From QPIN01 sp965224575 (GTDB lineage: Bacteria > Pseudomonadota > Gammaproteobacteria > Methylococcales > Methylomonadaceae): DNA of 64,000 nucleotides. The notes beneath the pieces were generated by a model. The model worked only from the letters and a program-made list of their open reading frames with translations. It did no database searches and was not told the origin of the DNA. Positions 8,202 to 17,212 of this stretch are shown here, in pieces. The stretch lies in contig CBDCZQ010000006.1 in NCBI GenBank assembly GCA_965224575.1, positions 1,426,001 to 1,490,000 of the forward strand, written 5' to 3'. The translations under genes were made by a program, and so were the position numbers. How positions within the stretch are numbered: the first letter of the stretch is position 1; each line of letters starts with the position of its first letter.

Positions 8202-9925
8202 TAATATTAATATATTAGTCTATTTATGATAAAATAGTGCACGGAAAAACAGATAAACGACTCAAAACCTGTGCACCTATGATCCGAACCTGTAGCTCGA
8301 AACAACTCACTCTAGCAGAATTTGACTGGCCTTTTGACACGGCTCTAGATAAACACAATCGCTGGGTAAAAATGAGTCAATGCATTCCCTGGGATGACTT
8401 AGCAGAGGGTTATTATCAAGGGCTTTCGGCAGACACAGGGCGTCCAGCCAAGGATGCACGCTGCGTCATCGGTGCAGTGATCATAAAACACAAGCTAAGC
8501 CTTTCTGATATTGAAACGGTTCAGCAAATTCAAGAAAACCCTTATATGCAATTTTTTGTAGGATTTGCCAGTTTTCAGGCGGAACCACCCTTTGCGCCTT
8601 CATTACTCGTTGATATTAGAAAACGCATGGGAGCATCCGTTTTTGAAGTATTCGAGCAAGCGATTATTAACGCACATGATGGCGAAAAGGAAAAAAGTCA
8701 GGCTAAAGCAGACCTAGAATCAGACCCCTCATCGCAGATCAATAGCAAAGAAAACGAAGATGATTCATTGCAAGGAAACGTAGAAGACGAAGCGAAATCT
8801 GATTCACAAGAAATAGAAATAGGAAATTCAAAAGAAATTGACACACATCAAGGCAAACTGATTCTTGATGCCACTGTGGTTGAGCAAGCCATCCGTTATC
8901 CAACAGACCTTAACCTACTCAATGAAGCGCGTGAGTTCAGTGAGAAAATCATTGATTTCCTTTATTTAGAAACAACGCTGGATAAGAAGCCACGTACCTA
9001 TCGAGAAAAGGCACGATCTGCTTTTTTATCGATCGTCAAACAAAAACGTCCTGGCAGGAAAAAACTACGCCGAGGAATAAAACAACAACTGCAATATCTT
9101 CGCCGTAACCTGAGACATATTGAACAACTCCTGACATACTGGCCTGAAGGCACAGAACTTCCATTACCTCGCTGGTTACTCTATCGCTACTGGGTGATTC
9201 AACACCTCTATGAACAGCAATGGGCAATGTATACCACTAAAACTCGTCGTTGTGATAATAGAATCGTCAGTATCAGCCAACCTTATGTACGCCCCATCAT
9301 TCGAGGCAAACAAAACAAGGTGGTTGAATTTGGCGCTAAACTCAGTGTCAGCCTAACAGATGATGGGTTTTCTCGTGTAGATCATTTGCGCTGGGATGCT
9401 TTTCATGAAGGGTTGGATTTAACATCACAAGTTGAACACTATCATCAGCGAACGGGCTATTACCCAGAAAAGATCTTGGCAGACCCACTTTATGGCACGC
9501 GAGAAAACCGGAATTATCTTAAAAGCAAAGGCATCCACTTTGCGGGAAAACCACTCGGTCGACCCAAGAAAGAGACAGAAGACAACCGGGAAGAACTCAA
9601 ACAACTCAAAGCACAACGAAGAGCAGATTATCTACAACGGATACCCATTGAAGGCAAATTTGGCCAAGGCAAGAATGGCTATCGACTGAATTATATTAGA
9701 GCCAAGCGTGCAGATACCTCACTGGCATGGATCAATAGCATATTCTTGGTGATGAACCTATTGATCCTGGAAAGGATCTTTTTTGCCTGTCGTAAAAGCA
9801 GTCAAATCAGAGATATATTGTCGTTAAAACAAATTGAAAAAATATTATGTTGTCAGATGCAGAGAATTTTTCAATTTTTTGGCCAGTTTTGTAAAAAACT
9901 CGTGCTGATTTACTGAGCAGACTCT
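8172..9925 (+). mobile_element. IS1182/IS5-like insertion sequence, copy 1 (1754 bp)
   Basis: The ends are imperfect inverted repeats, AGAGTCTACTCAGAAAC on the left against AGAGTCTGCTCAGTAAATC read inward from the right. A 4-bp target duplication AATT flanks it (8168-8171 and 9926-9929). One transposase gene fills the element. A copy of exactly the same length lies at 33154-34907 with an identical transposase, so movement is recent. Family assignment rests on the transposase layout and the 4-bp duplication and is not certain. Confidence 0.93.
8237..9916 (+). CDS. DDE transposase of IS copy 1
   Basis: The 559-residue protein begins at GTG 8237; ATG 8279 is an alternative start. The N-terminal part (about 30-140) resembles the DUF772-type DNA-binding region of IS5/IS1182 transposases (KDARCVIGAVIIKHKL...SDIETVQQIQENPYMQFFVG). 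An acidic Ser/Glu-rich linker (about 150-205) follows. The likely catalytic triad sits in LILDATVVEQ, ILADPLYGTREN and PIEGKFGQGKNGYRL. Shorter frames inside it are not separate genes. It is complete and probably active, because an identical copy exists elsewhere in the window. Confidence 0.93.
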   Translation: MHGKTDKRLKTCAPMIRTCSSKQLTLAEFDWPFDTALDKHNRWVKMSQCIPWDDLAEGYYQGLSADTGRPAKDARCVIGAVIIKHKLSLSDIETVQQIQENPYMQFFVGFASFQAEPPFAPSLLVDIRKRMGASVFEVFEQAIINAHDGEKEKSQAKADLESDPSSQINSKENEDDSLQGNVEDEAKSDSQEIEIGNSKEIDTHQGKLILDATVVEQAIRYPTDLNLLNEAREFSEKIIDFLYLETTLDKKPRTYREKARSAFLSIVKQKRPGRKKLRRGIKQQLQYLRRNLRHIEQLLTYWPEGTELPLPRWLLYRYWVIQHLYEQQWAMYTTKTRRCDNRIVSISQPYVRPIIRGKQNKVVEFGAKLSVSLTDDGFSRVDHLRWDAFHEGLDLTSQVEHYHQRTGYYPEKILADPLYGTRENRNYLKSKGIHFAGKPLGRPKKETEDNREELKQLKAQRRADYLQRIPIEGKFGQGKNGYRLNYIRAKRADTSLAWINSIFLVMNLLILERIFFACRKSSQIRDILSLKQIEKILCCQMQRIFQFFGQFCKKLVLIY

Positions 9926-9995
9926 AATTACCTTGCCTGTAGCAATGATGTTTAGTGCATCTATTTATTATTTTATATTTCAATTAAATATATGA
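9926..9995 (+). pseudogene. Displaced 3' end of the PiT transporter gene
   Basis: Removing the insertion sequence and one AATT copy joins codon 350 (Ile) to 9930, and translation continues in frame as TLPVAMMFSASIYYFIFQLN, Ile, stop at 9995. This is the hydrophobic C-terminal helix expected after the SWLI segment, giving an intact protein of 371 residues. The exact join proves that the upstream gene was interrupted rather than naturally short. Confidence 0.92.
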
Positions 9996-10108
9996 TTTCA
10001 TATAAAGACTTAACAATCGCAGTAACTTATACTTCGCGTGGCTACGGATGAGGATTTCTATGGGTCTATTTATTACCGAATCACTATGAGTAATAATTTG
10101 TTTTGATA

Positions 10109-11878
10109 TTATAATTTATCTGAATTTTCTATTATTCGTAATGATCTAATACGGTTGATAGCAGCAGCTATTTCATATTTACGCGGCATTGATAAAGTAC
10201 CTTGATAATCTGGCTGTAAAAAAGAGAGACCTTCATTTTCTAATTTTTTAATCAACCATTGAATCCAATAACTAATGGTCTGTGGCTCATTATTTTGGTT
10301 TTTCATTTGTTGTCTGATTTTTAACAGGCAATATCCGATGCTTTTTATCTGTGGGGCTTCCACAAGCTGAGGCAATGTTTCTAAATTGATCAAGTCCATC
10401 CCGTACTCTAATTGTCTGGGGGCATTTCTTAGATCTTTTATCCGAATAGGGACTTCTTTTTTTAAACGTTGGTTTGTGTATGAGGGGTTAAAATTATTAG
10501 GGGATAAGCATCTGGTTGGGGCAAAGAATAAATGTTTATGCTTGCCTTCTATAATATTTCCTAGTTTTTCTCTAACTTGGAGGCTGATATTCTTGCATTG
10601 ATAATTATCCATTAATAAGCAGGTATCTGCTTTCTGTAAAAAACTACCTAAGCCTCCGACAACAAAAATCATCGAAATATTGTTTTTTTTCCATAAAGAC
10701 CTGACTGCTGTGTAAAGAGGCTTAATAGGCTCATTTTTAGCATCAAGAATTTTTTTAATTAGCTCATCTCTATATAGAAAATTGCTCGCACAACTGTCTT
10801 CATCAAATAATAAAAAATGTGAGTCAAGTTCTATTGCTTCAATAATACTGGCTGCTTGTGAGGTGCTTCCACTGGCATTATCTGTGGAAAATTGTTCTGT
10901 TTGAATGCCGTTAGGTAACTGATTAATAAAGGGACTAATATCTACATTTCGAATACTACGACCTTCTTCTGCACAAGTAAAAACAGCATCTTCCCTAGTA
11001 ACTATATATTCTCTACCATCATCAGGTATATGCGCGTAAACACCAGACAAAATAGCTTGCAATAGTGTGGACTTTCCATGAAAACCACCTCCAGTAATGC
11101 AGGTAATGCCTTGTTTGATTCCCATACCTTTTATCTTGCTATTGTTAGAAAGGGGAATCATAATTTCAAGCGACTTGGGTGATTGAAATGGAAGTATCTT
11201 TTCTCCTGATGCGGGTTTATCGTCAATACCACTTAATCTGGGTAAATGTGCTCCATTGTTAATAAAAACACAGAGATCATTTTTTTGCATATAATGTTTT
11301 ATTTCTTGCCTATTTTGTTGAATGGCCTGGTATTGCTGCAACAAGTGTTGAGTTGATTCATCATAATTGTGATAGAGGAAGGTGAAATCAATTAGTGGGT
11401 TTAATTCTTGTTCAAACATTAACCATGTTTGCTTAGCATCAAATTGTCTGCCACTTGGTCCATTGGCAGGTAAACTGAAAATAAAGCGTAATTCTATTGT
11501 ATTTTCTGAAAACAGAACGCTATCTCGTTCTATCATTTTCTGACTTAGCTCAATAGTATGAAAAGAGCCGCTGCCATCCTTGCCTCGGTTTTGTTGGGCA
11601 AATTTGATTATCCCTTGATTAAATCGGCGAATCAGAAAGTCAGCAAGTGCTAATCGAGAAGAGGGCGTAACAAAACATTGTTTGGGTAATTTACAGGTTT
11701 CTATCGGAAGTGTTATGTTTGCTATGGATGCAGGGTTAGCGCCAGGACTTCCTTGAATTCTTAGAAACTGGAACGCATAGTGAGGGAATTGAAAGCAACC
11801 GCTTAGTGATTGAATTTTTTGGTAAGGTGCATTAGCTAAAGATGTAATTAATGTTTTTAATTGGGTACTTTTCAACAT
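10109..11878 (-). CDS. COG3044-type predicted ATPase of the ABC class
   Basis: The 589-residue protein matches the bacterial PF09818 family, related to trypanosome MRB1590. A central P-loop TGGGFHGKSTLLQAIL (about residue 262), an ABC-signature-like SGSTSQAASIIEA and a Walker B-like HFLLFDEDSCASNFL identify an ABC-type nucleotide-binding core without membrane segments. The biological role is unknown; nucleic-acid binding is suggested by the MRB1590 structure family. The ATG lies four bases downstream of the nudE stop, so it is probably co-transcribed with nudE. Confidence 0.85.
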   Translation of the reverse strand: MLKSTQLKTLITSLANAPYQKIQSLSGCFQFPHYAFQFLRIQGSPGANPASIANITLPIETCKLPKQCFVTPSSRLALADFLIRRFNQGIIKFAQQNRGKDGSGSFHTIELSQKMIERDSVLFSENTIELRFIFSLPANGPSGRQFDAKQTWLMFEQELNPLIDFTFLYHNYDESTQHLLQQYQAIQQNRQEIKHYMQKNDLCVFINNGAHLPRLSGIDDKPASGEKILPFQSPKSLEIMIPLSNNSKIKGMGIKQGITCITGGGFHGKSTLLQAILSGVYAHIPDDGREYIVTREDAVFTCAEEGRSIRNVDISPFINQLPNGIQTEQFSTDNASGSTSQAASIIEAIELDSHFLLFDEDSCASNFLYRDELIKKILDAKNEPIKPLYTAVRSLWKKNNISMIFVVGGLGSFLQKADTCLLMDNYQCKNISLQVREKLGNIIEGKHKHLFFAPTRCLSPNNFNPSYTNQRLKKEVPIRIKDLRNAPRQLEYGMDLINLETLPQLVEAPQIKSIGYCLLKIRQQMKNQNNEPQTISYWIQWLIKKLENEGLSFLQPDYQGTLSMPRKYEIAAAINRIRSLRIIENSDKL

Positions 11879-11882
11879 TATT

Positions 11883-12425
11883 CTAGCTTAGGTAATCTTT
11901 TGCCAAATAGAGTGCAGCAATTGAGCGAGCCTCTGTACATTCACCTGTTGCCATTAAGCGTTGAATATCATTTATTTTCCAAGGAATAACGTCTAATTCC
12001 TCAGGCTCATCGCCTTCAAGTTTTTCTTCATATAAATCTTGCGCAATAATAATATCAATCGAATGCTCCATATACGCAGGGGCGAGGGTTAGAGAGGTTA
12101 AATGATGTAACTGTTTTGCACCATAGCCTACTTCTTCTTTAAGCTCTCGGTTGGCTGCATTTAATAGATTTTCTCCTGCATCAATTTTACCTTTTGGCAG
12201 ACCTAGTTCATAGCGATCAACCCCGGCAGAATATTCTTTAATCAACAAAACAGTTTCTTTATCAAGCATGGGAACGATTAATACAGCGCCTGATGGCTGG
12301 GTTCTGGTTAATCGCTCATAAACACGACTTTCACCGTTGCTAAAGGTAATATCCATTGATTCAATATGAAAAAGTCTAGATTTTGCTATTGTCTTTCTAC
12401 TATGTATTTTTGGATATTTTGCCAT
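11883..12425 (-). CDS. nudE: ADP compounds hydrolase NudE (Nudix family)
   Basis: The 180-residue protein carries a full Nudix box, starting GKIDAGENLLNAANRELKEE and ending VGY, that fits the GX5EX7REUXEEXGU pattern. The preceding YELGLPKG and the following LTLAPAYMEHSIDIIIAQDLYEE are typical of NudE, which hydrolyses ADP-ribose, NADH and diadenosine polyphosphates in the cytoplasm. The length is close to E. coli NudE. It is the upstream partner of the COG3044 ATPase gene (four-base gap), which hints that the two work on related nucleotide metabolism, though this is only inference. Confidence 0.92.
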   Translation of the reverse strand: MAKYPKIHSRKTIAKSRLFHIESMDITFSNGESRVYERLTRTQPSGAVLIVPMLDKETVLLIKEYSAGVDRYELGLPKGKIDAGENLLNAANRELKEEVGYGAKQLHHLTSLTLAPAYMEHSIDIIIAQDLYEEKLEGDEPEELDVIPWKINDIQRLMATGECTEARSIAALYLAKDYLS

Positions 12426-12522
12426 TTTTGATAATCTTCAGTTTTTGAAAACCAATCAGACTAGTGCCAACCATTGGTTTAAAATCCACAGTAAAATATG
12501 GTTTTCTAAGTGCATCTTTTTT

Positions 12523-13839
12523 CTATTTATTTGGAATAATTTCAAGTTTAACTTCCAGTCCACCTTTAAGCCTCGGGATTAACTGAATATTCCAATCGTA
12601 AATATCACATAATTGTTTTACGATTGCTAAGCCTAAACCACTTCCCCCAGTTTCCTTATTTCGAGAATTATCTAATCGATAAAACGGCTGAAAAACCATC
12701 TCTAGTTTATCAACGGGAATCCCTGTTCCTCGATCTAATATGCGGATGACTAGTTTTTCATTTTCCTTTATACAGAATATTTCAATCGCTTTATTATCAC
12801 TATAGCGAACAGCATTATCAAGTAAATTGGATAAAACTCGACGAAAAGCATTGATTTCTAAATTACAAATGCCACAATCAACAGGCCTATAATGAATGAC
12901 TTGTTGTTGGCTTTTGTAGTCTAAAACAATATCGTTTATTACTGTGGTAATCTCAACTTCAATAGTATTATGTTTGTCTAATCCTTTTACTAATTCTAAT
13001 GATTGTTGAATTAGGTCTTCCATTTCTACGAGATTATTTCTCATTTTAGAAATTAATTTTGAATTGCTATCATTTTGTAATAATTCTAAGGCAATTTGCA
13101 TTCGAGTGATTGGTGTTCGTAAGTCATGAGAAATACCACCAAAAAGGATCGTTCTATTCGTCAATAATTGAGTGATTTCTAGAGCCATACTATTAAAATT
13201 ATGCGCTAAAATAACTATTTCTTCTGCTCCCTTTTCTGGAATGCGAGTTGATAAGTCTCCTGAGCCAAGTAAGCTAACTGCATTTGATAAAGTTTTTATC
13301 GGTTGAGTTATACGGCGAACCAAAAGTATGGTAGTAATTAAAATAAGAAAACTGCCCGCAACTAAAATACCAAGAATAACTATAGAGGGTCGCGGTCCAA
13401 TACGATCATGAAAAAAACCTATTGTCACGGTCTGCTCTGCTTGAGAAATGGTAACCCAGAGACAGCGTTTATTCTTTATATCTTGTTTTACAGTCACTAT
13501 CTGCTCAGTTTGAAGGAGTAAAGCTTTTTCAAGTTTAGGAATAAAGGGGTTAGTAATAATTATATTGGTTACAGGTATATTTTTATCAGTAATCATTAGC
13601 TGATGCTGTTTACGTAAGCGAGCTCGAAAGTCTTGTTTTTTCTCTGGTGGAAGAGAAAACCATGATTCACTAACAGCGTATATTAATCCTCCCATATCGT
13701 TAGCAACTCTGTTTGCCATCGGATTTACAATAAAGAAAAAAGCTAAAGCTATTGAAAATATTGTAAAACTCAATAAACCAAATATCAGAGTTAAACTGAT
13801 ATTTAGGTAGATTGAATTAGGACGTTCAAATTTAGTCAT
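12523..13839 (-). CDS. EnvZ-like sensor histidine kinase
   Basis: The 438-residue inner-membrane kinase has TM1 at about 14-38, a periplasmic sensor region of about 110 residues, TM2 at about 152-174, a HAMP domain (175-228), the phosphorylated His238 in GISHDLRTPITRMQIALELL, and a HATPase domain with an N-box (FRRVLSNLLDNAVRYSD), DRGTGIP and GGSGLGLAIVKQL. The H-box is very close to that of EnvZ. Its ATG lies four bases after the response regulator stop, so the two form an operon. The stimulus is unknown; an osmotic or envelope signal is inferred from the EnvZ likeness only. Confidence 0.93.
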   Translation of the reverse strand: MTKFERPNSIYLNISLTLIFGLLSFTIFSIALAFFFIVNPMANRVANDMGGLIYAVSESWFSLPPEKKQDFRARLRKQHQLMITDKNIPVTNIIITNPFIPKLEKALLLQTEQIVTVKQDIKNKRCLWVTISQAEQTVTIGFFHDRIGPRPSIVILGILVAGSFLILITTILLVRRITQPIKTLSNAVSLLGSGDLSTRIPEKGAEEIVILAHNFNSMALEITQLLTNRTILFGGISHDLRTPITRMQIALELLQNDSNSKLISKMRNNLVEMEDLIQQSLELVKGLDKHNTIEVEITTVINDIVLDYKSQQQVIHYRPVDCGICNLEINAFRRVLSNLLDNAVRYSDNKAIEIFCIKENEKLVIRILDRGTGIPVDKLEMVFQPFYRLDNSRNKETGGSGLGLAIVKQLCDIYDWNIQLIPRLKGGLEVKLEIIPNK

Positions 13840-13842
13840 GCC

Positions 13843-14622
13843 TTACGAGTTAGGTGCAAATTTATACCCTTGTCCCCACACTGTCAGGATGTATGAAGGA
13901 GTCGTTGTATCAACTTCAATTTTTTGACGTAGTCGCATAATTCGCACGTCTATACTTCTATCAAATGGAGTGCAATCATAGCCTTTAAGTTTCTCTAGAA
14001 GAGTATCCCTAGTCAATACTTGTTCTGGGTTTTTGACGAAAATATTTAATAAAGAGTGCTCTCCACTTGTTAAGGCTACTTTTTCACCGTTTCGATGAAG
14101 AGTTTGATTACTTGTATTAAATATATAAGGACCAAAAGTATGAAGGTTTTTGTTTTTTTCAGAACCACTATCTTTCTGGTCGCTTTGTCTTCTCCCTAGC
14201 GAACGAATATGTTTGCGTTCTTCTGGTCTGATATTTTTTTGTTTTCCTCCATGTCTTCGTAATACCGAATGGATACGAGCAAGTAATTCTCGTGGATTGA
14301 AAGGTTTTGCTAAATAATCATCAGCCCCTATTTCCAGACCAACGATACGGTCAATATCTTCAGCATTGGCAGACAATATAATAACTGGGATTTGTACCTG
14401 GTTTTGCATACGTTTGAGAATGCTTAAACCATTTTCACCTGGCAACATTAAGTCAAGAATAATTATATTTACTTCCACCTTATTAAGGAAGGAGTCTAGA
14501 GCTATACCATCGTTAACTGATGAAGCAGAAAACCCTTGGCTATCAAAATATTGACAGAGAAGTTGACAGGTTTCCAGATCATCATCAACAATCAAAATTT
14601 TTAATTTATCTTCACTTTTCAA
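13843..14622 (-). CDS. OmpR-family response regulator
   Basis: This 259-residue regulator has a receiver domain with an acidic pocket (IVDDD), phosphoacceptor Asp57 in IIILDLMLPGENG and the conserved Lys in DYLAKPFNP, followed by a C-terminal winged helix (LTSGEHSLL...SIDVRIMRLRQKIEVD...VWGQGYKFAPNS). The linker between the two domains (about 123-160) is unusually long, charged and Arg/Lys-rich. It is co-transcribed with the EnvZ-like kinase. A tandem GTTACA box upstream looks like an OmpR-type binding site and suggests autoregulation plus control of the divergent peroxidase gene. Confidence 0.93.
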   Translation of the reverse strand: MKSEDKLKILIVDDDLETCQLLCQYFDSQGFSASSVNDGIALDSFLNKVEVNIIILDLMLPGENGLSILKRMQNQVQIPVIILSANAEDIDRIVGLEIGADDYLAKPFNPRELLARIHSVLRRHGGKQKNIRPEERKHIRSLGRRQSDQKDSGSEKNKNLHTFGPYIFNTSNQTLHRNGEKVALTSGEHSLLNIFVKNPEQVLTRDTLLEKLKGYDCTPFDRSIDVRIMRLRQKIEVDTTTPSYILTVWGQGYKFAPNS

Positions 14623-14727
14623 ACGTTATCCATATAGAAATGCTAGAGCTAAATTAGCAACTATTAATAATTAATATTTTTGTATTTTACTCTTGTTCCT
14701 ATATCTAAGTAAGGAATCAAGTCGTTT

Positions 14728-14747
14728 GTTACATTTTGTTACATATT
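14728..14747. promoter_or_regulatory. Tandem OmpR-type operator
   Basis: GTTACATTTTGTTACATATT is two direct 10-bp half-sites, each beginning GTTACA, the spacing used by OmpR dimers, and it closely resembles E. coli OmpR boxes. It lies between the divergent OmpR-like regulator and the diheme peroxidase gene. A TATAAT at 14786-14791 reads toward the peroxidase, which would put the box just upstream of its -35 region, a normal activator position. Confidence 0.65.
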
Positions 14748-14850
14748 AATCGTCTTAATGACATATTTTAGTTATAAGTTTTTTTTATAATCAGGCACAA
14801 ATTTAAATTGATCAATAATTGGAAGAATTTTTTAGGAAAATAGGTGTGCC

Positions 14851-16383
14851 ATGAAAAAAATTGTTATAGGGTTGTATATTTTAAGTGCTTTAAGTTTTAG
14901 TCATATTGTTTCAGCAAAAAATGGAGACAATAACCTTTATTACCGAGATCATGGTCACAGGGAGGATAATCATAGAAACCGCAGGCATAGATTAAACAAA
15001 ATACTGAAAAGAATTATTAAGTCTAATAATTTAACCGGTGATCCTATGTTAAATCGTAAAATACCCGATATAGAAAGTCCTAAAGCACAATTAGGGATGG
15101 ATTTGTTTTTTTCTAAAACACTGGGGGGTGACTTTGATTCAGCTTGTGTTACTTGCCATCATCCTGCATTAGGAGGAGGGGATGATTTATCATTGCCCAT
15201 CGGTGTTGAAGCAGATGACCCTGATCTATTAGGTCCAGGTAGAACAAATGATATTGCTTTTAATAACCCTGAAGGTGGTCCTCCAGTTCCTAGAAATGCA
15301 CCTACTACTTTTAATCTCGCAGCTTGGGATAAATTTCAATTTCATGACGGGCGTGTAGAAAGTCTGGATAAAACACCAGATGCTAATGGTTCGGGTAGTT
15401 CAGGTATTCGTACTCCAGATTCTGCGCTGGGTGTGGCTGACCCTCTTGCTGGTAATAATTTAATACAAGCACAAGCCCGTTTTCCAGTTACATCAAATGA
15501 GGAAATGAAAAATTTTAATCATACTGGCTATAATAATCAGGCAATTAGAGAGTTGCTTGCAGGACGTTTTGGTGGCTATGGTGATGAAGCTGATGAGTTA
15601 ACTGATCTTGATCATTGGTTAGAAAAATTTAGAATGGCACTTTCAAGTCCGGAGGGTAGTGCAGAAGAATTAATAACTGAGCAAAATATTTCCATGCTAA
15701 TTGCAGAATATGAAAGATCTCAAGTATTCGTAAACTCTCCTTGGAAAAGATATGTCCAAGGAGAAAAAAGAGCTATTTCTAGAGCAGCAAAAAAAGGAGC
15801 TGTTTTATTTTATACCTCTAGTTCAGAAGGTGGGGCTAATTGTTCAAGCTGTCATTCAGGAGACTTTTTTACCGATGAAAGCTTTCATAACCTGGCTATG
15901 CCACAAATAGGGCCAGGAAAAGGTGATGGAAAAGATGGATCTAAAGATTTTGGTCGAGCGCGTGAAACGGGACTTAAGGCTGATAAATTTGCTTTTAGAA
16001 CTCCATCTCTGCTAAATGTTGCAGTAACTGGGCCTTGGTCACATGCTGGCTCATATACAACATTAAAAGCCGTTGTTAAACATCATTTAAATGCGCATAG
16101 AGCAATTCATAACTATGATTACGACCAATTGCTCCAATATGATATACGTAACTTGGAGAATATGTCAGAAAATACTCATGAGGCTTTATATGCCTCTAAT
16201 TTTGCATTAGAAAGAATTCGCTTAAATAATAGGAAAGTCTATTTTTTAGTTGAATTTTTAAAAACTTTAACAGACCCATGTACAACTGATCGAAAATGTT
16301 TAGGACAATGGATTCCTGATAAAAGGGATGATCCAAATGGCCATCAGTTAAATGCTGTTGATCAGTTCGGTAATCAATTATAA
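14851..16383 (+). CDS. Secreted diheme cytochrome c peroxidase (MauG/CcpA family)
   Basis: The 510-residue protein has an N-terminal signal peptide (cleavage near SA-KN, residue 22), then a short His/Arg-rich segment (about 33-50). Two c-type heme sites are visible, CVTCH at 99-103 and CSSCH at 331-335, the layout of bacterial diheme peroxidases that reduce H2O2 in the periplasm or, for some relatives, modify surface proteins. It is longer than classical CcpA (about 320-350) because of inserts around 105-180 and a C-terminal extension. It is transcribed away from the OmpR/EnvZ-like pair and lies behind the OmpR-type box, so control by that system is likely. Confidence 0.88.
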   Translation: MKKIVIGLYILSALSFSHIVSAKNGDNNLYYRDHGHREDNHRNRRHRLNKILKRIIKSNNLTGDPMLNRKIPDIESPKAQLGMDLFFSKTLGGDFDSACVTCHHPALGGGDDLSLPIGVEADDPDLLGPGRTNDIAFNNPEGGPPVPRNAPTTFNLAAWDKFQFHDGRVESLDKTPDANGSGSSGIRTPDSALGVADPLAGNNLIQAQARFPVTSNEEMKNFNHTGYNNQAIRELLAGRFGGYGDEADELTDLDHWLEKFRMALSSPEGSAEELITEQNISMLIAEYERSQVFVNSPWKRYVQGEKRAISRAAKKGAVLFYTSSSEGGANCSSCHSGDFFTDESFHNLAMPQIGPGKGDGKDGSKDFGRARETGLKADKFAFRTPSLLNVAVTGPWSHAGSYTTLKAVVKHHLNAHRAIHNYDYDQLLQYDIRNLENMSENTHEALYASNFALERIRLNNRKVYFLVEFLKTLTDPCTTDRKCLGQWIPDKRDDPNGHQLNAVDQFGNQL

Positions 16384-16555
16384 GCTCTATTTTGGGGGCA
16401 CTGGATAGATTTTCTATTTTTGTTCAGAGCAAGCGAAAGCACTCTACTTACATCTGTAAAAAGAGTGTTTTCAAAGCGCTATGAAACCAATGGCTTGCAT
16501 TATAAATCCGCGAGCAACTGATCTTTCTAGGTTAAAGAGGTTATAATCAGCTTCC

Positions 16556-17212
16556 ATGATTGAATGGAAAGAAATTGAAACTGTCCTATTAGATATGGAT
16601 GGGACTTTACTAGATTTGAATTTTGATAATCATTTTTGGTTAGAGTTTGTGCCTAAACGGTTTGCTGAAAAAAATGGTCTTTCTCTAGAACTAGCTAAAC
16701 AACAGCTGGTTCCTCAGTTTAAAAAAATGGAGGGTAAGCTAGAATGGTATTGTCTGGACTATTGGAGTGAAACGTTAAAGCTTGATATAGCAGGGTTAAA
16801 AACAGAAATATCAGGATTAATTTCGATTCTTCCTCATGTAATAGATTTTTTAGATGCACTTCATCAATCCCACCATAAGGTGTTTTTGGTAACAAATGCG
16901 CATAGAGATAGTCTGGATTTAAAAATGGATAAAACTTGTTTAAAGCCTTTTTTCGATCAAATTATTAGTTCACATGATTATGGTTTTTCTAAAGAACAGC
17001 AAAAACTTTGGTTTAAACTACACAAAAAACATCCATTTGATCTTCAAAAAACACTACTTGTAGACGATAGTTTAGCTGTTTTAACCTCAGCGAAACGTTT
17101 TGGTATCAAACATTTAGTCTCAATTAGTCGGCCCGATTCACAATTAGAAAAAAAAGAAATCAGTGGTTTTTTGGCTATTGAGGATTTTCGGGAATTGATG
17201 CCTGTTCAGTAG
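16556..17212 (+). CDS. yrfG: HAD-family GMP/IMP nucleotidase YrfG
   Basis: A cytoplasmic HAD hydrolase of 218 residues with motif I LLDMDGTLLDL (nucleophile Asp14 area), motif II LVTNAH, and motif III/IV KTLLVDDSLAVLTSA. Length and the NFDNHFWLEFVPKRFAEKNGLS region match YrfG, which dephosphorylates GMP and IMP. The 3' end overlaps the convergent rhlB gene by 38 bp, so the last dozen codons of each are antisense to each other. Confidence 0.85.
   Translation: MIEWKEIETVLLDMDGTLLDLNFDNHFWLEFVPKRFAEKNGLSLELAKQQLVPQFKKMEGKLEWYCLDYWSETLKLDIAGLKTEISGLISILPHVIDFLDALHQSHHKVFLVTNAHRDSLDLKMDKTCLKPFFDQIISSHDYGFSKEQQKLWFKLHKKHPFDLQKTLLVDDSLAVLTSAKRFGIKHLVSISRPDSQLEKKEISGFLAIEDFRELMPVQ

Noticed and set aside
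9432..9689. Extra open frames on both strands inside the transposase gene (and the same in copy 2)
   Set aside because: They overlap the catalytic part of the DDE transposase in other frames and lack their own ribosome binding sites; no sign of programmed frameshifting was seen.
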